A DNA stretch of 64,000 nt from Megaleporinus macrocephalus (Eukaryota; Chordata; Actinopteri; Characiformes; Anostomidae): positions 7,190,394-7,254,393 of the forward strand of contig CM038716.1 in the NCBI GenBank assembly GCA_021613375.1, given 5' to 3'. The notes below the pieces were generated by a model that was not told the origin of the DNA, searched no databases, and saw only the letters and a program-made list of their open reading frames with translations. This document shows, piece after piece, positions 1 through 12,271 of this stretch (position 1 is the first letter of the stretch; every line of letters starts with the position of its first letter). Made by a program: the position numbers and the translations under genes.

Positions 1-17
1 ATGCAGCACGTGATCTT

Positions 18-64
18 ATACTACTACTACTACTACTACTAATAATAATAATAATAATAATAAT
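18..64. repeat. (TAC)n/(TAA)n microsatellite
   Basis: Uninterrupted trinucleotide run, first ACT/TAC and then AAT, in the FARSB intron at the left window edge. Confidence 0.9.
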
Positions 65-144
65 TGTTGTTATTAATGTAGCACTCTCTGAAGTAGGATT
101 GTCTGCGAAGCTCTGATCAATCTAAAGTGTCCCTCTGTGTCCAG

Positions 145-3100
145 ACGGCGGGCGTGAGACCCCACGCTGTGGCTGCAGTGTTACGCAACATCACCTTCAC
201 ACCCGAGCGCTACGAGAGCTTCATCGAGCTGCAGGAGAAGCTCCACCAGAACGTCTGCAGGTTCGACACAAACGTTTAAGCGCACAGCTCTGGAGATCCG
301 GAGTACATACCAAACATTTGCGCTGGAAATTGAATCTACACAGTCGAGTCACATTATTATGATCACTTCCTAGTTTGGACGGCGGGAGCATGTAGGATGC
401 AGTGTTCTGGTCTGGGGAGTGTTTTTGTGGAAGTCTCTGGACCCACTCATCCATGTGGAAGACACTCTCAACTGTTTTGGGTCTGAATCCATCCTTACAT
501 GCTGATTGTCTTCTCTGGGGTGGATGGGATCTTCCAGCAAGACAATGAGACACGTCACACAGTAGAAATGTCCCACATTGATTAGAAGAGCTGACCAAGA
601 CTTCTAAGTGCTACCCTGGACCCCTAATTCCCCAGACTTGAAACCAATTGAGCATCTGTAGGACCATCTGGATGGTGGGGTTGGCTCTATGGATCCTCCT
701 CCACGCTCCCTCCAGCAGCTGTGGGATGCACTGCACTGCACGGCTCCAGATACCTGTGACCACCTACCAGGACCTCAATGAGTCTCCCAGTCCGTCCAGC
801 TGCTGCCTGTGCTGCACACGGTGCTTACTCTGGATATTAGCTGGTCATAATAATGTGACTCCACTGTGTATATGCATTTAAACACCATTCCAGTGGAAAT
901 GGAAATCACATTTAATGTTTTAAAGAAAAATAAATAGTTAATTAGACAATATAATGTAATAATAAGATTCTTTTTTCTTCTGATCCATAAATCACAAGCA
1001 GAAGAGTCTGAATTGTGCAGTCAAGCGTTTTAAATGCAAAGATGTTTGTTTCTGTGCATCGTTCTGAAGTCTCTAGGTACAAGTATGTAATTTATTGAGT
1101 CGTTAATGCTGTTTTTCTCCCCTCTGCAGGAAAAGGACGCTAGTTGCCATAGGAACCCACGACCTGGACACCATCTCGGGTCCGTTCACTTACACGGCCA
1201 AAGCGCCCAACGACATCCGCTTCAAACCTCTCAATCAGAGCCAGGAGTACACCGCCACTCAGCTCATGAGCCTCTACAAGGTGAGCCCTGATTGGCTGTG
1301 ACTGGGTGAAGGCAGAGCTTTTATTGGCTGCTGAGTGACTCACTTGTATAACTCATCACTTTTCTTATGCATTTCACTTTTTCCAGCATATTTAGTTTCA
1401 AGAAAAAAAATCCAGGTACTGTTGAAGCAGTAGTTTGTTCATAAGCCAGGACTGAAATAGATACAGTCAAACGTTTTAGATACTCTACCAGTCAAACGTT
1501 TTAGATACACTACCAGTCAAACGTTTTAGATACACTACCAGTCAAACGTTTTAGATACTCTACCAGTCAAACGTTTTAGATACTCTACCAGTCAAACGTT
1601 TTAGATACACTACCAGCCAAACGCTTTAGATACTCTACCAGCCAAACGTTTTAGATACTTTACCAGCCAAACGTTTTAGATACACTACCAGCCAAACGTT
1701 TTAGATATACTACCAGCCAAACGCTTTAGATTCGGTAGTATACACAGGGATACTGCAGCGATGGAATTCTCTAGAGCTCTGATGGTCTGGAGGCTGAAGC
1801 TGTGCTTCCAGGTTCTTATTGGAATTCTGCTGTTCCACTGTAAATGGTGAAGCAGGTACTTTCTCACACAGTAGACCAGAGTGAGTTTCTGCCTGGTCCA
1901 TCTGTACTGGGACTGACCATTCTAGTCAATCTAACTAGACTTTGGGGGTCATACGTGCTCGGGCACAGAGTGTGAGCACAGAGGGGGAAAGTGGAGACAT
2001 CTGAAGAGGGTGTAAATCATGAATGAGCTTGTGTGTGGTGGAGTTTTATCCGGTGCTTGTGTTTTGGTGAATGTTTTCTAATCGAAGTCTCAGTTAAAGA
2101 CCTTGATTGCACACAGTGTCTGTTGAAATCAATTGAGAAGTGCATTAACGGTTCAGCTGTAACAACGTTTGTACGTTTAACCAGACGGACAGTCACCTGA
2201 GGCATTACCTGCACATCATAGAGGACGAGCCACTCTACCCCATCATCTACGACAGCAACGGCATCGTCCTGTCCATGCCGCCCATCATCAACGGTCAGAA
2301 TTCACCCAACTCTCTCGATCATTTTGTTAATTAAGGCGATAACTGGGTTTCTAAGGGCTAATGTTGTTTATATTATTATTTATTCTGTTCCAGGGGATCA
2401 CACCAAAATCTCTGTCAACACAAAGAACGTTTTCATCGAGTGCACGGCAACAGACCTCACTAAGGTGGGCCGGTTTCTGCAGCTTAAACAGATTTTCTCC
2501 AGTAAATCATTAGTAGCTCATTAAAAAACACATCCCTGACCAATACGCTACACTTGACGAAGACATTTATATGTCCAGCTCTGTTAGTTTCGAGATTTAA
2601 CTTCATACTACTGATTATTATTCTAGCCTGATAGCACCAGTATATCATCGCTGTCCAATGAAAAACAAGAATCTCCAAAATTACAACTTTACAGGAGAGA
2701 ACAAAAACATAGTTAGTCAATGGAACCAGAATTATTCCATGCTATTTTGGAGCATTTATATTCATCATGAAATTTTCACATTATGTAAACAACCATTGCC
2801 ATGTTCAAATGATGTAGAAAACTCAAAATCGATAAAAATGTTTTTCATTGGACAGCGACTATATCCTGTTTGTGTGTTTTGTTTATGTTTATATCACCTG
2901 AACTTACCCCTCTGTGTGTGTTTGTAGGCAAAGATTGTTCTGGACATGGTGGTAACCATGTTCAGCGAATACTGCGCTGAGCCATTCACGTAAGTTCTGT
3001 GGATGTTGTGTGAACAGCTGTGTAGGCACTGACTGAATAAGCTCTCAAGTTTCTTCTGTTTGATTCACATTTGAGCTTTTCCTGCTCAGTAAACAAATAT

Positions 3101-5537
3101 CCAGCTGATTCTTTCCTTTTCCAATTCATTTGCATATACACTATATAGCCAAAAGTATTCACTCACCCATCCAGATCACTGAATTCAGGAGTTCCAATCA
3201 CTTCCATGGCCACAGGTGTATAAAACCAAGTAGCTAGTCATGCAGACTTCTTCTACACACATTAGTGAAAGAATGGGTCGCTCTCAGGAGCTCAGTGATG
3301 GGACACCACCTGTGCAACAAGTCCAGTGGTGAAGTTTCCTCACTACTAAATATTCCACAGTGGACTGTCAGTGGTGTTAGAACAAAGTGGAAGTGATTGG
3401 GAACGGCAGCCACTCAGCCACAACGTGGTAGCCACGTACAGTGACAGAGCGGCATCAGCGGATGCTGAGGAGCATAGTGCACAGAGGTCACCAACTTTCT
3501 ACAGAGTCAGTCACTACAGACCTCCAAACTTCATGTGGTCTCCAGATCAGCTCAAGAACAGAGCATAGAGAGCTTCATGGAATGGGTCTCCATGGCTGAG
3601 CATCTGAATCCAAGCCTTACATCACCAAACGCAATGCAGAGCGTCAGATGCACTGGACTCTAGAGCAGTAGAGATGTGTTCTCTAGAGTGACCAATCATG
3701 CTTCTCCATCTGACAATCAGATGGACAAGTCTGGGTTTGGTGGTTGCCAGGGGAACGGTACTTGTCTGACTGCACTGTGCCGAGTGTACAGTTTGGTGGA
3801 GGGTGGATTATGGTGTGGAGCTGTGTTTCGGCCCCTTAGTTCCAGTAAGAGCAACTCTTAATGCTTTAGAAGACCAAGAGATTCTGGACAACATCATACT
3901 CCTAACTTTGGGGGAACAGTTTGGGGATGAACCCTTCCAACCTGACTGCCCACCAGTGCACAAAGCAGCTCCATAAAGACATGGAGGAGCGAGTTTGGTG
4001 TGGAAAAACTCGACTGGCCTGCACTGAGTCCTGAACTCAACCTGATAAAACAGCTTTGTGATGAATTAGAGCAGAGACTGTGAGTCAGACCTTCTCGTCC
4101 AACATTAGTGTCTGACCTCACCAATGAGCTTCTGGAAGAACAGTCCAACATTCCCATAAACACACCCCTAAACCGTGTGGAGAGTCTTCCCAGAAGAGTT
4201 GAAGCTGTTATAGCTGCAAAGGGACATCATATTAAACCCTATGGATTAAGAATAGGACGTCACTCAAGTTCATATGTGTGTGAAGGAAGACGAGCGAATA
4301 CTTTTGGCAGTACATTGTATATATACTAACAGTCAAAAGTTTGAACACCTACCTTTTTTGTACTGAATGTGTTGAAAGATGAGTTTAAATTCTTTCTTGT
4401 TTTTGTTATTTATTTGTTTACTGTTTGTACATACAGTCTGGGGGTGGGGTTTGGGCGCATGTAAAATCTAAATGATAAACAGAAAGCAGAATGTTAGAAC
4501 CGAGTGTAACATCATCCGATATGTAAAGGTTGTTGTTCACCTGCTTCTTGCCCCTCTGTCTGTCTCTCAGGGTTGAGGAGGCTGAAGTGGTTTATCCTGA
4601 TGGGAGGATGGTCGCTTATCCAGTATGTGTCTCTGATCAATACTGATAACCTTTAATCACAACTACTGACACCCAGTTATATTATAGCCATCTCCTTATA
4701 TCTACACACACTGTCCACTGTATCAGCTCCACTGACCATACAGGAGCTCCACTTACAGACTGTAGTTCATCTGATTCTCTATATACTGTATTACCCTGTT
4801 CTTCAACTAAAGATCATTAAAGAACAGAGTAATAAAGTATACAGAGAATCAGATGAACTACAGTCTGTAAGTGGAGCTCCTGTATGATCAGTGGAGCTGA
4901 TACAGTGGACAGTGAGTGGAGATATAGGAAGGTGGTTTTAGTGTTATGGCTAATGTATGTTTTATATCTTAATGTAATGTTTGTTGTTTACAGGAGCTGG
5001 CCTACAGGACAGAGACCATTTCAGCAGACTTCATCAACCGCAGAGTCGGCATCAAGTGAGATACGAAACTCTGATTCTGAAAAGAAAGATAATAATGATG
5101 ATGATGATGATGATGATGACAATAAACAGGCTTGCTGTTGTGTCAGTCACTTCAGCCACTAGTTAAGTCAACTCTCTCCACATCTCTCTCTCCATTTCTC
5201 TACCTCTCTCTACATCTCTCTCACCATCTCTCTACCTCTCTCTACCTCTCTCTACATCTCTCTACCTCTCTCCACATCTCTCTTTCTATCTCTCTCTCTC
5301 TCTCTACCTCTACCTCTCTGCACATCTCTCTCCATCTCTCTCTCTCTCTCCATTTTTTTCTCTCTCTCTACCTCTACCTCTCTCTCCATCTCTCTCTACT
5401 CTTTCTCTCTCTTTCTCTCTCTATACCTCTCTCCACATCTCTCTCAATCACATCTCTCTTTCCATCTCACTGTCTTTCTCCTCCTCCCCATCTCTCCCCC
5501 ATCTATCACTTTCTCTGCCCATCTCTCACCCTTCTCT

Positions 5538-5608
<71 letters not shown>

Positions 5609-5754
5609 CATCTCTCTCCCCTTCTCTCACTCTCTCTGCCCATCTCTCTCTCTCTCTGTATCTCACCCTTCTTTTCTCTTCTCCATCTCTCTCCCCTTCT
5701 CTCACTCTCTCTGCCCATCTCTCTCTCTCTCTGTATCTCACCCTTCTTTTCTCT

Positions 5755-5802
<48 letters not shown>

Positions 5803-7503
5803 GCTCGCTCACTCTGTTTCTCAGTGAATCAACTGAAAGTATCGCCCAGCTGTTGACCCGGATGTGCCTTAGGTCAGAGGTCGTCGGTGATGACGGTCAA
5901 ATAAAGGTGGAGATCCCACCCACTCGCTCTGACGTCATCCACGCCTGTGACATCATGGAGGACGCTGCCATGGCATACGGCTTCAACAACATTACCAGGA
6001 CGACACCCCGCACCTACACTGTAGCCAATCAGGTTTGAGAACAGCCTTCAGCGTGTTGTGATACAATATGGTACACGTCATGCCTGTTACTGTAAAGTAC
6101 AGCGTGTTGCTCTGCAGTATGATGCGTGACGATCTGTCTGTGTGTCTCTCTCTCTCTGTGTGTCTCTCTGTCTGTCTCTCTGTGTGTCTCTCTGTCTGTC
6201 TGTCTGTACAGCTTCCTCTGAATAAGCTGACGGAGTTGTTGAGGACGGACCTCGCGGCAGCGGGATTCACTGAAGCTCTCACTTTCGCTCTGGTACACAA
6301 AACACACCCACCACTGACCCTGTACATACTCTGCAGACCCTCTGCGTAGTTTAATTATTAAAGTGTGCTGTGTTTTCTGATGATTATCTGAACGGTTATT
6401 ATTGGAAATGCTGCTGTAGCGAGAGTCACGCTGGCTCAGCTTTGGTCATTACCTTCCATCTGCAGCTTCTCCAGCAGGGAGCGCTGTTAGTGTGGAAGTC
6501 ACTGTGAATGTGTGGAAGGTCAGTCAATACAGTAGATTTAAAAGTGCATGTGTTTTTTTGGTATTATATTATATATTATATGAGATTTACTGAAGATTTG
6601 AATTCAAACAGGTAATATTTTTAAAAAACGTATCATTAAAGTACATTAGAGAGCCAGTAAGAGCTGCTCTGGCCTACGTGTGTTTGTTTAGATAGATTAG
6701 ATTGATTTAGATTAGTCTTAATAAGAACTGTGCACAATAGCCAGCACTGTGTACAATAACCAGCACACTCAAATGAACAGAAAAAGTTTACCAGATATAT
6801 TTGGGAATGTATGTTTGTTTTTTATTTATTTGTCCTCTCTCTCTCTCTCTCTCTCTCCAGTGCTCTCAGGAGGATATAGCGGATAAACTCAAAAAGAACA
6901 TTGCAGAGACGAGAGCCGTCCACATCTCCAACCCTAAAACTGCAGAATTCCAGGTCTGTTTAACATAAGCTGCATGTATACATGTAGAATAGGACGTATA
7001 ACTAAAGCTCAGCAGGTTTAATCCTGTTTTTAAATTATTTTGATGGTTCAAATGAATAAAATAAAGAATGTGCTGATAAAGACTTCAGTTACTGGTAAAT
7101 GTTCTTTGTTGGTTGATATTGCTTGTGTATTAAGGAGCCTGATATTTAGTATATCTCATGTAATGATAAGTGGTATTTCAGTAGTTTGTACTAGAAGACC
7201 ACAGTCATATTCACTCTGAAGTTGTATGTCTGGTGAAGTGTGATGTATATTTGCGCTGGTGTTTATGTCTAGGTGATTTAAATCAGAGGTGTAAGAAAAT
7301 ATCTTCAAGATTCAGAAGTTTTATTGTCATATGCACAGCAGAACAGACAGTTACACTGTACAATGAAATTCTTACTTTGCTGTTCCTTCGTTCACCAATA
7401 GATAAGATAACAAAAAAAAGAAATAATAAAAATATATACAAAATATACAAAGTATAATAATATTGAATGAAAATAATGTAATTATTTTTTATATAGTTAA
7501 AAA

Positions 7504-7570
<67 letters not shown>

Positions 7571-10500
7571 AAGAATAAATAAAATCTTTACACTTGAGCA
7601 ACATTATGTTTAGTAATATCGTTATTTATTTACAAAAACACTTTTTTTGTGTATTGAACTAATTGTTTACATGTTAAGATTTTAGACACACAGTGTTTAA
7701 AACCCCAACTGCTAAATAGTAGGGCTGTGTATTGGCATGAACCTGGCAATACAATACGTATGGTGATACAGCGGTCACGATTCAATGTATCACGATATAC
7801 TGCGATACTGCAAGCAAAGTGATGTATTGCGATTTTGGTCAATGCTTAAAATAGCATTGCACCCTTGTGCTGCTTGTTAATGTTGGAGTGGAGCTGAAAA
7901 TAGATTACAACACTGCCATCTAGTGGCAGTGTTTTAAAAACAACACACAAGTACTGTTTTTTGAGAATCGATACAGTATCACCAAACATAACATCCCCAT
8001 ATTCAATATTTTTGATATTTTCTTACACCCCTAGTAAATAGTATTGTTGCCATTGGACTCCTGCACTACAATGTAAACAAGTAGCATACAGGCATACTGC
8101 TAACATTGGTATTAGCGAATCTTTGCTCTAGTGTGTTCTATCTAGGTGATGTATATTCATACTTGTGTTTATATGTAGGTGAAGTGTACTCACTGTTGTT
8201 TTGTGTGTAGGTGGCGCGGACCACTCTGCTGCCAGGGCTGCTGAAGACTGTGGCTGCTAACAGGAAGATGCCCCTCCCCCTCAAACTTTTTGAAATCTCA
8301 GACGTGGTCCTGAAGGACGAAACCACCGGTCAGTCCGCACATTCGTACAATGTTCATTTAACTGTGGTGTTTTCACTTAAACGTAGTGTTACAGATTTAC
8401 TGATTTACTTTATTGAAGGATTGATTAACCTGATTTACTTTATTGAAGGATTGATTAACCTGATTTACTTCAATGAAGGATTGATTAACCTGATTTACTG
8501 TAATGAAGGATTGATTAACCTGATTTACTGTAATTAAGGATGGATTAACCTGATTTACTTTAATGAAGGATGGATTAACCTGATTTACTTTAATGAAGGA
8601 TTGATTAACCTGATTTACTGTAATGAAGGATTGATTAACCTGATTTACTGTAATGAAGGATGGATTAACCTGATTTACTTTAATGAAGGATGGATTAACC
8701 TGATTTACTTTAATGAAGGATTGATCAACCTGATTTACTGTAATGAAGGATTGATTAACCTGATTTACTTTAATGAAGGATGGATTAACCTGATTTACTT
8801 TAATGAAGGATTGATTAACCTGATTTACTTTAATGAAGGATGGATTAACCTGATTTACTTTAACGAAGGAATGATTAACCTGATTTACTTTAATGAAGGA
8901 TGGATTTACCTGATTTACTGTAATGAAGGATTGATTAACCTGATTTACTTTAATGAAGGATTGATTAACCTGATTTACTTTAATGAAGGATGGATTAACC
9001 TGATTTACTTTAATGAAGGATGGATTAACCTGATTTACTTTAATGAAGGATTGATTAACCTGATTTACTGCAATGAAGGATGGATTAACCTGATTTACTG
9101 CAAAGAAGGTTTGATTAACCTGATTTACTGCAATGAAGGATTGATTAACCTGATTACTTTAATAAATGATCAATTGACCTGATTTACTTTTATGAAGGAA
9201 TGATTAACCTGATTTACTGCAATGAAGGGTTGACTAACCTGATTTACTTTTATAAAGGTGACTAACCCGGTTTAACTTAATGAAGTTTGATTAACCTGAT
9301 TTACTGCAAAGAAGAATTGACTAACCTGATTTACTTTAATGAAGGCTTGATTGACATGAATTACTGTAATGAAGAATTGATTAACCTGATTTACTTTAAT
9401 GAAGGATTGACAAACCTGATTTAACTTAATGAAGAATTGATTATCCTGATTTACTGTAACAGTGATCCTTAATTAATTGACCTGAATTAGTGAAGGGTTG
9501 ATTAATTTGCTTTTATTTAATAAAGAATTGATCAAACGAATGTACTGAAGATTTGAATAAACCAGTTTAAGGATTGAAGAACTCTTTTTACATATGTACA
9601 ATAATATTTATGTGCATGTTTAAGGAAGGATTGATTTAAGTGAGGTAGCAATTGATTAGTCCAAATGCATACAAGTATTGATTATACTGATTTAACCGGG
9701 TACCTGTTTATTCCACTGTTAAAGGTTTTGTGTGTGTTTCAGACGTAGGTGCTCGTAATAACAGGCGTTTGTGTGCGGTCTACTGCAACAAGACCCCAGG
9801 CTTCGAGGTCATCCATGGCCTTCTGGACCGGGTCATGCAGCTACTGGAGGTCAGACCGGGCCGTAAACGCGGCTACTACATCCAGGCGGCGGAGGGTAAG
9901 CAGTAACGAAGATCATAAAGCACCATATCAACTCTGACCTATATGTAAACGGGTGTAAGAGTTCACAGTGGACACATTTCTTTGTGTTGCTGGTTAATGT
10001 TTAACAGCGTTTTATAGGAAGTTCAGTAGGTGGATTTGTCTGGTTTTATCCTTCATGCAGGGATGTAGCCTGTACATTAGTCACAGTTTCAGTTGAGCTT
10101 CCTCAGTAACGTGTATCTGTAACTCAAAAGCGCAAATAACGGTTATTTATAAACCGAACAAACAAAAATCAAGAGTATAATCTGGTGTATGCCTGCATAA
10201 CGTATAGGCAGGTGAGGATACGTTGGATGGTATGGTTTAACCTTAATAGATTAACCCTAAGGGGGGCTATTTCCTCTATAATTCAGTGGTTTGGATGTGA
10301 TCAGAGGTTGCAGATGTTGTTTACAGTGGTGGTGATGGGAACCAAGGGTCACCTTGTCTACAACACAGATATAGACATTGTCTATACCATCTAAACCCAC
10401 CAGTGAGCCTACATGTGTATTCTGAGTGTTTATATGACTGTTGATGGTGAAATGTTCATAAATCTCAAAATAATAAGTTTAGTCTATGAGGACTATTTCG

Positions 10501-10761
10501 CCACACAGCACCCTACATGTATCCCTCCACCATGAATAGATTTAGAGACCAAAATCTTCTTAAAACTATCATAAAAGAACATCTAACATCAGGCATATAG
10601 ATAGTCCATGTGATAACTTTCTGAGAAGGAGCTTTTAGAGGTGGACGTCTGGTTCCATTCACCACCACAGTTCTGATTCTATAGTCAAACCACGCTGAAT
10701 GCCTCTGGTTACATCTCCACCGTTTATGTTGTGACATGTTGTGAAGTCATCGGGATGTTTA

Positions 10762-10794
<33 letters not shown>

Positions 10795-10966
10795 CCCCTC
10801 TCTCTCTCTCTCAGACTCCACCTTCTTCCCCGGCCGCTGTGCAGAAATCTTCTGTCACGGTAAAAGGGTAGGGCACCTCGGTGTCCTTCACCCCGACGTC
10901 ATCAACGGCTTTGAACTCACCATGCCCTGCTCCGCCCTCGACATTGACATCGAACACTTCCTGTGA
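145..10966 (+). CDS. FARSB: Phenylalanine--tRNA ligase beta subunit, 3' 13 coding exons (5' end outside window)
   Basis: Cytosolic PheRS is an alpha2-beta2 enzyme that charges tRNA-Phe. The beta chain carries the B3/4 editing-type and B5 domains; alpha carries the active site. Exons read from splice sites and phase: 145-260, 1130-1280, 2185-2293, 2394-2464, 2928-2989, 4571-4622, 4994-5055, 5825-6032, 6212-6292, 6861-6953, 8211-8328, 9743-9895, 10815-10966. They sum to 1428 nt, giving 475 residues plus TGA. Every junction keeps frame and all introns are GT-AG. The visible protein starts near [12 protein letters not shown] and ends IDIEHFL; about 114 N-terminal residues are missing if it matches the usual 589-residue vertebrate length. 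Exon 5825-6032 holds the B5-like signature [14 protein letters not shown] and EDAAMAYG. Introns carry two Tc1 elements, a fold-back MITE, a long CT tract and a 30-bp VNTR. The gene converges on SGPP2. Confidence 0.96.
337..870 (+). mobile_element. Tc1/mariner relic with terminal inverted repeats, in a FARSB intron
   Basis: The left end TACACAGTCGAGTCACATTA at 337 is matched by its reverse complement (one mismatch) ending at 870, each at a TA dinucleotide. Inside, 600-680 still reads like the end of a transposase catalytic domain (proline-rich, then 'PDLKPIEHL'-type coding), and 530-550 reads like a 'QQDNxxxH' stretch. The total of 534 bp is too short for a full element and the frame is broken, so this is an internally deleted, dead copy. 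Confidence 0.75.
1461..1731. repeat. 25-bp minisatellite, about 11 copies
   Basis: Unit is close to TACTCTACCAGTCAAACGTT plus TTAGA, repeated with few changes (cac/ctc, agtc/agcc). It lies inside the FARSB intron between exons 1130-1280 and 2185-2293. Confidence 0.92.
2648..2859. mobile_element. MITE with CGCTGTCCAATGAAAA termini, copy 1
   Basis: The ends TCGCTGTCCAATGAAAAACA and TTTTTCATTGGACAGCGA are inverted repeats about 210 bp apart. Related copies lie at 51579-51800 and 52324-52565, with partial ones near 34100-34280 and 45510-45660. There is no coding capacity. It lies in a FARSB intron. Confidence 0.75.
3139..4317 (+). mobile_element. Degenerate full-length Tc1-like transposon in a FARSB intron
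   Basis: The element is bounded by TA dinucleotides. The left terminus CACTATATAGCCAAAAGTAT matches the inverted right terminus ending ...ATACTTTTGGCAGTACATTG. The interior follows the layout of a fish Tc1 family of about 1.2 kb: a helix-turn-helix coding region starting near 3272 (ATGGGTCGCTCTCAGG), then catalytic-domain coding up to about 4200. Many substitutions and indels break the frame; the longest open pieces are under 95 codons. It sits between exons 2928-2989 and 4571-4622, in the same orientation as FARSB. No active transposase can be encoded. Confidence 0.88.
4676..4955. mobile_element. Fold-back (palindromic) MITE, short copy
   Basis: The arm at about 4705-4805 (GTCCACTGTATCAGCTCCAC ... 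CCTGTTCTT) is repeated as its reverse complement at about 4813-4920, with almost no spacer. This is a deletion derivative of the longer family members at 11637, 26185, 37699 and 62800. It lies in the FARSB intron just after exon 4571-4622 and would form a long hairpin in pre-mRNA. Confidence 0.85.
5095..5120. repeat. (GAT)n microsatellite
   Basis: Run of ATGATGATG following the exon that ends at 5055, in a FARSB intron. Confidence 0.85.
5166..5824. repeat. Long CT-rich microsatellite ending at a FARSB splice acceptor
   Basis: About 650 bases of nearly pure C/T on the + strand, with pure (CT)n cores at 5541-5602 and 5760-5797 and a duplicated block of about 80 bp near 5620-5755. It runs straight into the TTTCTCAG acceptor of exon 5825-6032, so the whole tract works as, or surrounds, the polypyrimidine tract. 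The open frame across it is low-complexity Leu/Ser and not a gene. Confidence 0.93.
6138..6207. repeat. CT/TGTC microsatellite before a FARSB exon
   Basis: Mixed TGTGTCTC and CTGT repeats ending at the TGTACAG acceptor of exon 6212-6292. Confidence 0.85.
7498..7566. repeat. Poly-A plus (AT)n microsatellite
   Basis: About 23 A residues followed by about 22 AT units in a FARSB intron. The equivalent tract in the second copy (58121-58190) lacks the pure A run. Confidence 0.9.
8394..9480. repeat. 30-bp VNTR in a FARSB intron, first copy
   Basis: The unit reads roughly GATTTACTTTAATGAAGGAT plus TGATTAACCT. About 26 clean units run from 8397 to 9165, then decayed units with indels continue to about 9480. 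Because 30 is divisible by three, the array stays open as a 10-residue repeat ([10 protein letters not shown]), which is a reading-frame artefact. It begins just after exon 8211-8328. The duplicate array at 59053-60540 is longer by about 14 units. Confidence 0.95.
10250..10740 (-). repeat. Dispersed repeat ('GTGGTGAATGGAACCAGACG' family), reverse copy
   Basis: It shares blocks such as CCACCACTATGAAC-like and GTGGAGGGATACATG-like segments (here on the - strand) with copies at 12780-13195, 31080-31230, 31600-32280, 47040-47400, 61330-61800 and 63930-64000. No coding capacity or clear terminal repeat is visible, so the class is unknown. Confidence 0.75.
10769..10814. repeat. (CT)n microsatellite at the last FARSB acceptor
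   Basis: CT repeat forming the pyrimidine tract of the final FARSB exon. In the duplicate copy the same tract is expanded (61845-61995). Confidence 0.9.
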
Positions 10967-11403
10967 TGTCACAACTTAAGCCAAACCCACACCAGTAGCA
11001 TGTTGCCAAGAGGTCTTCAAATCGCACCCTGGATCCAGATTCCGGTCCTGTTTTTTGTAATCAGTGGCCTTTAACTGAACCGGTGATGTTGTAACAGGCC
11101 AGTTGGTGTCACATGCACCCGTTATTACAACATCCAGGACCGGAAACTAGATTCAGGCTGTGGATTCGACCTCCTGCACTGGCCAAACTTTTAAAGACTG
11201 GGGTTGGTTACACTTACTGTAGCCCCAGCCACATCTGGGGGAATGGGGGCGGAGTCTGCTCTCCATATTAAGTTCAAATCTGCAAAAATCACGTCAATAT
11301 TTTATTAAGGCTTCATCCCAGACAGTCCCGTATGTATTTAATGGTTTAAATATAGTAGGTTATTGTGTCTCTGTGCTTCATATACCTGCGTATTACATCT
11401 GAC

Positions 11404-11409
11404 ATTAAA
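11404..11409 (+). terminator. Possible FARSB polyadenylation signal (ATTAAA)
   Basis: An ATTAAA hexamer lies about 440 bases after the FARSB stop codon, before the first fold-back repeat. I saw no AATAAA between the stop and this point. The hexamer is the only evidence. Confidence 0.3.
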
Positions 11410-11636
11410 ATCAAACAGACAAAAACCAAAATCCACTCCTGGTTTTTCTTAATGAGACTAGTTACACAATGCCCCAAATTCAAATTATAGCTTTTGTTGT
11501 GGCCCACTTGTATGTGCATCAATCAGCCAATTACTAAATTACTCAAACTTTAGAGGTGACCTTTGTTAAAATGATAACACCCCTCGTGGAAATCTATTCT
11601 GATCTCCTGAAGGGCTTAATATGCTAGAATACTCTG

Positions 11637-12271
11637 ATCAGCATTGACATTAAAACCACCTCCATGTTTCTCCATATCTGTCCACTGTATCAGCTCCACT
11701 GACCATACAGGAGCTACACTTACAGACTGTAGTTCATCTGATTCTTTGTATACTTTATTACTCTGTTCTTTAATGATCAGGACCCCACAGGACCACCACA
11801 GAGCAGATACTATTAGGGAGGTGGATCATTCTTACCACTGCAGTGACACTGACATGGTGGTGGTGTATGTTAGTGTGTGTTGTGCTGGTGTGAGTGAATC
11901 AGGCTGCAGTGCTGCTGGAGTGTTTAGTTTAAACACTGTGTCCACTCACTGTCCACTCTGTTAGACACTCCTACTACTTGCTGGTCCACCGTGTAGATGT
12001 AAAGTCAGAGACAGTAGCTCATCTGCTGCTGCACAGTTTGTGTTCTCTAGTCCTTCATCAGTGGACACAGGACGCCGCCCACAGGACACTGCTGTCTGGA
12101 TGTTGCTGGTTGGTGGACTATTTATAGTCTTGTAGTGACACTGAGGTGTGTCTGATCCACTCGTACCAGCACAACACACACTAACACACCACCACCACCA
12201 TGTCAGTGTCACTGCAGTGCTGGGAGAATGATCCACCTCCCTAATAGTACCTGCTCTGTGGTGGTCCTAAT
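11637..12271. mobile_element. Fold-back (palindromic) MITE
   Basis: The left arm starts GATCAGCATTGACATTAAAA, then the family arm GTATCAGCTCCACTGACCAT. An inner inverted pair is GGGAGGTGGATCATTCT (about 11816) against AATGATCCACCTCCCTAATA (about 12226). The right outer arm is truncated after GTGGTGGTCCTA. The open frames here (11644-11964 and 11961-12236) are the element read on each strand, not genes. Confidence 0.82.

Noticed and set aside
5132..5827. 231-codon Leu/Ser frame and opposite Arg/Glu frames
   Set aside because: Pure CT/GA low-complexity sequence in an intron.
11644..12236. Paired opposite frames of 106 and 91 codons
   Set aside because: They are the two strands of the palindromic MITE; the same frames recur at other copies.
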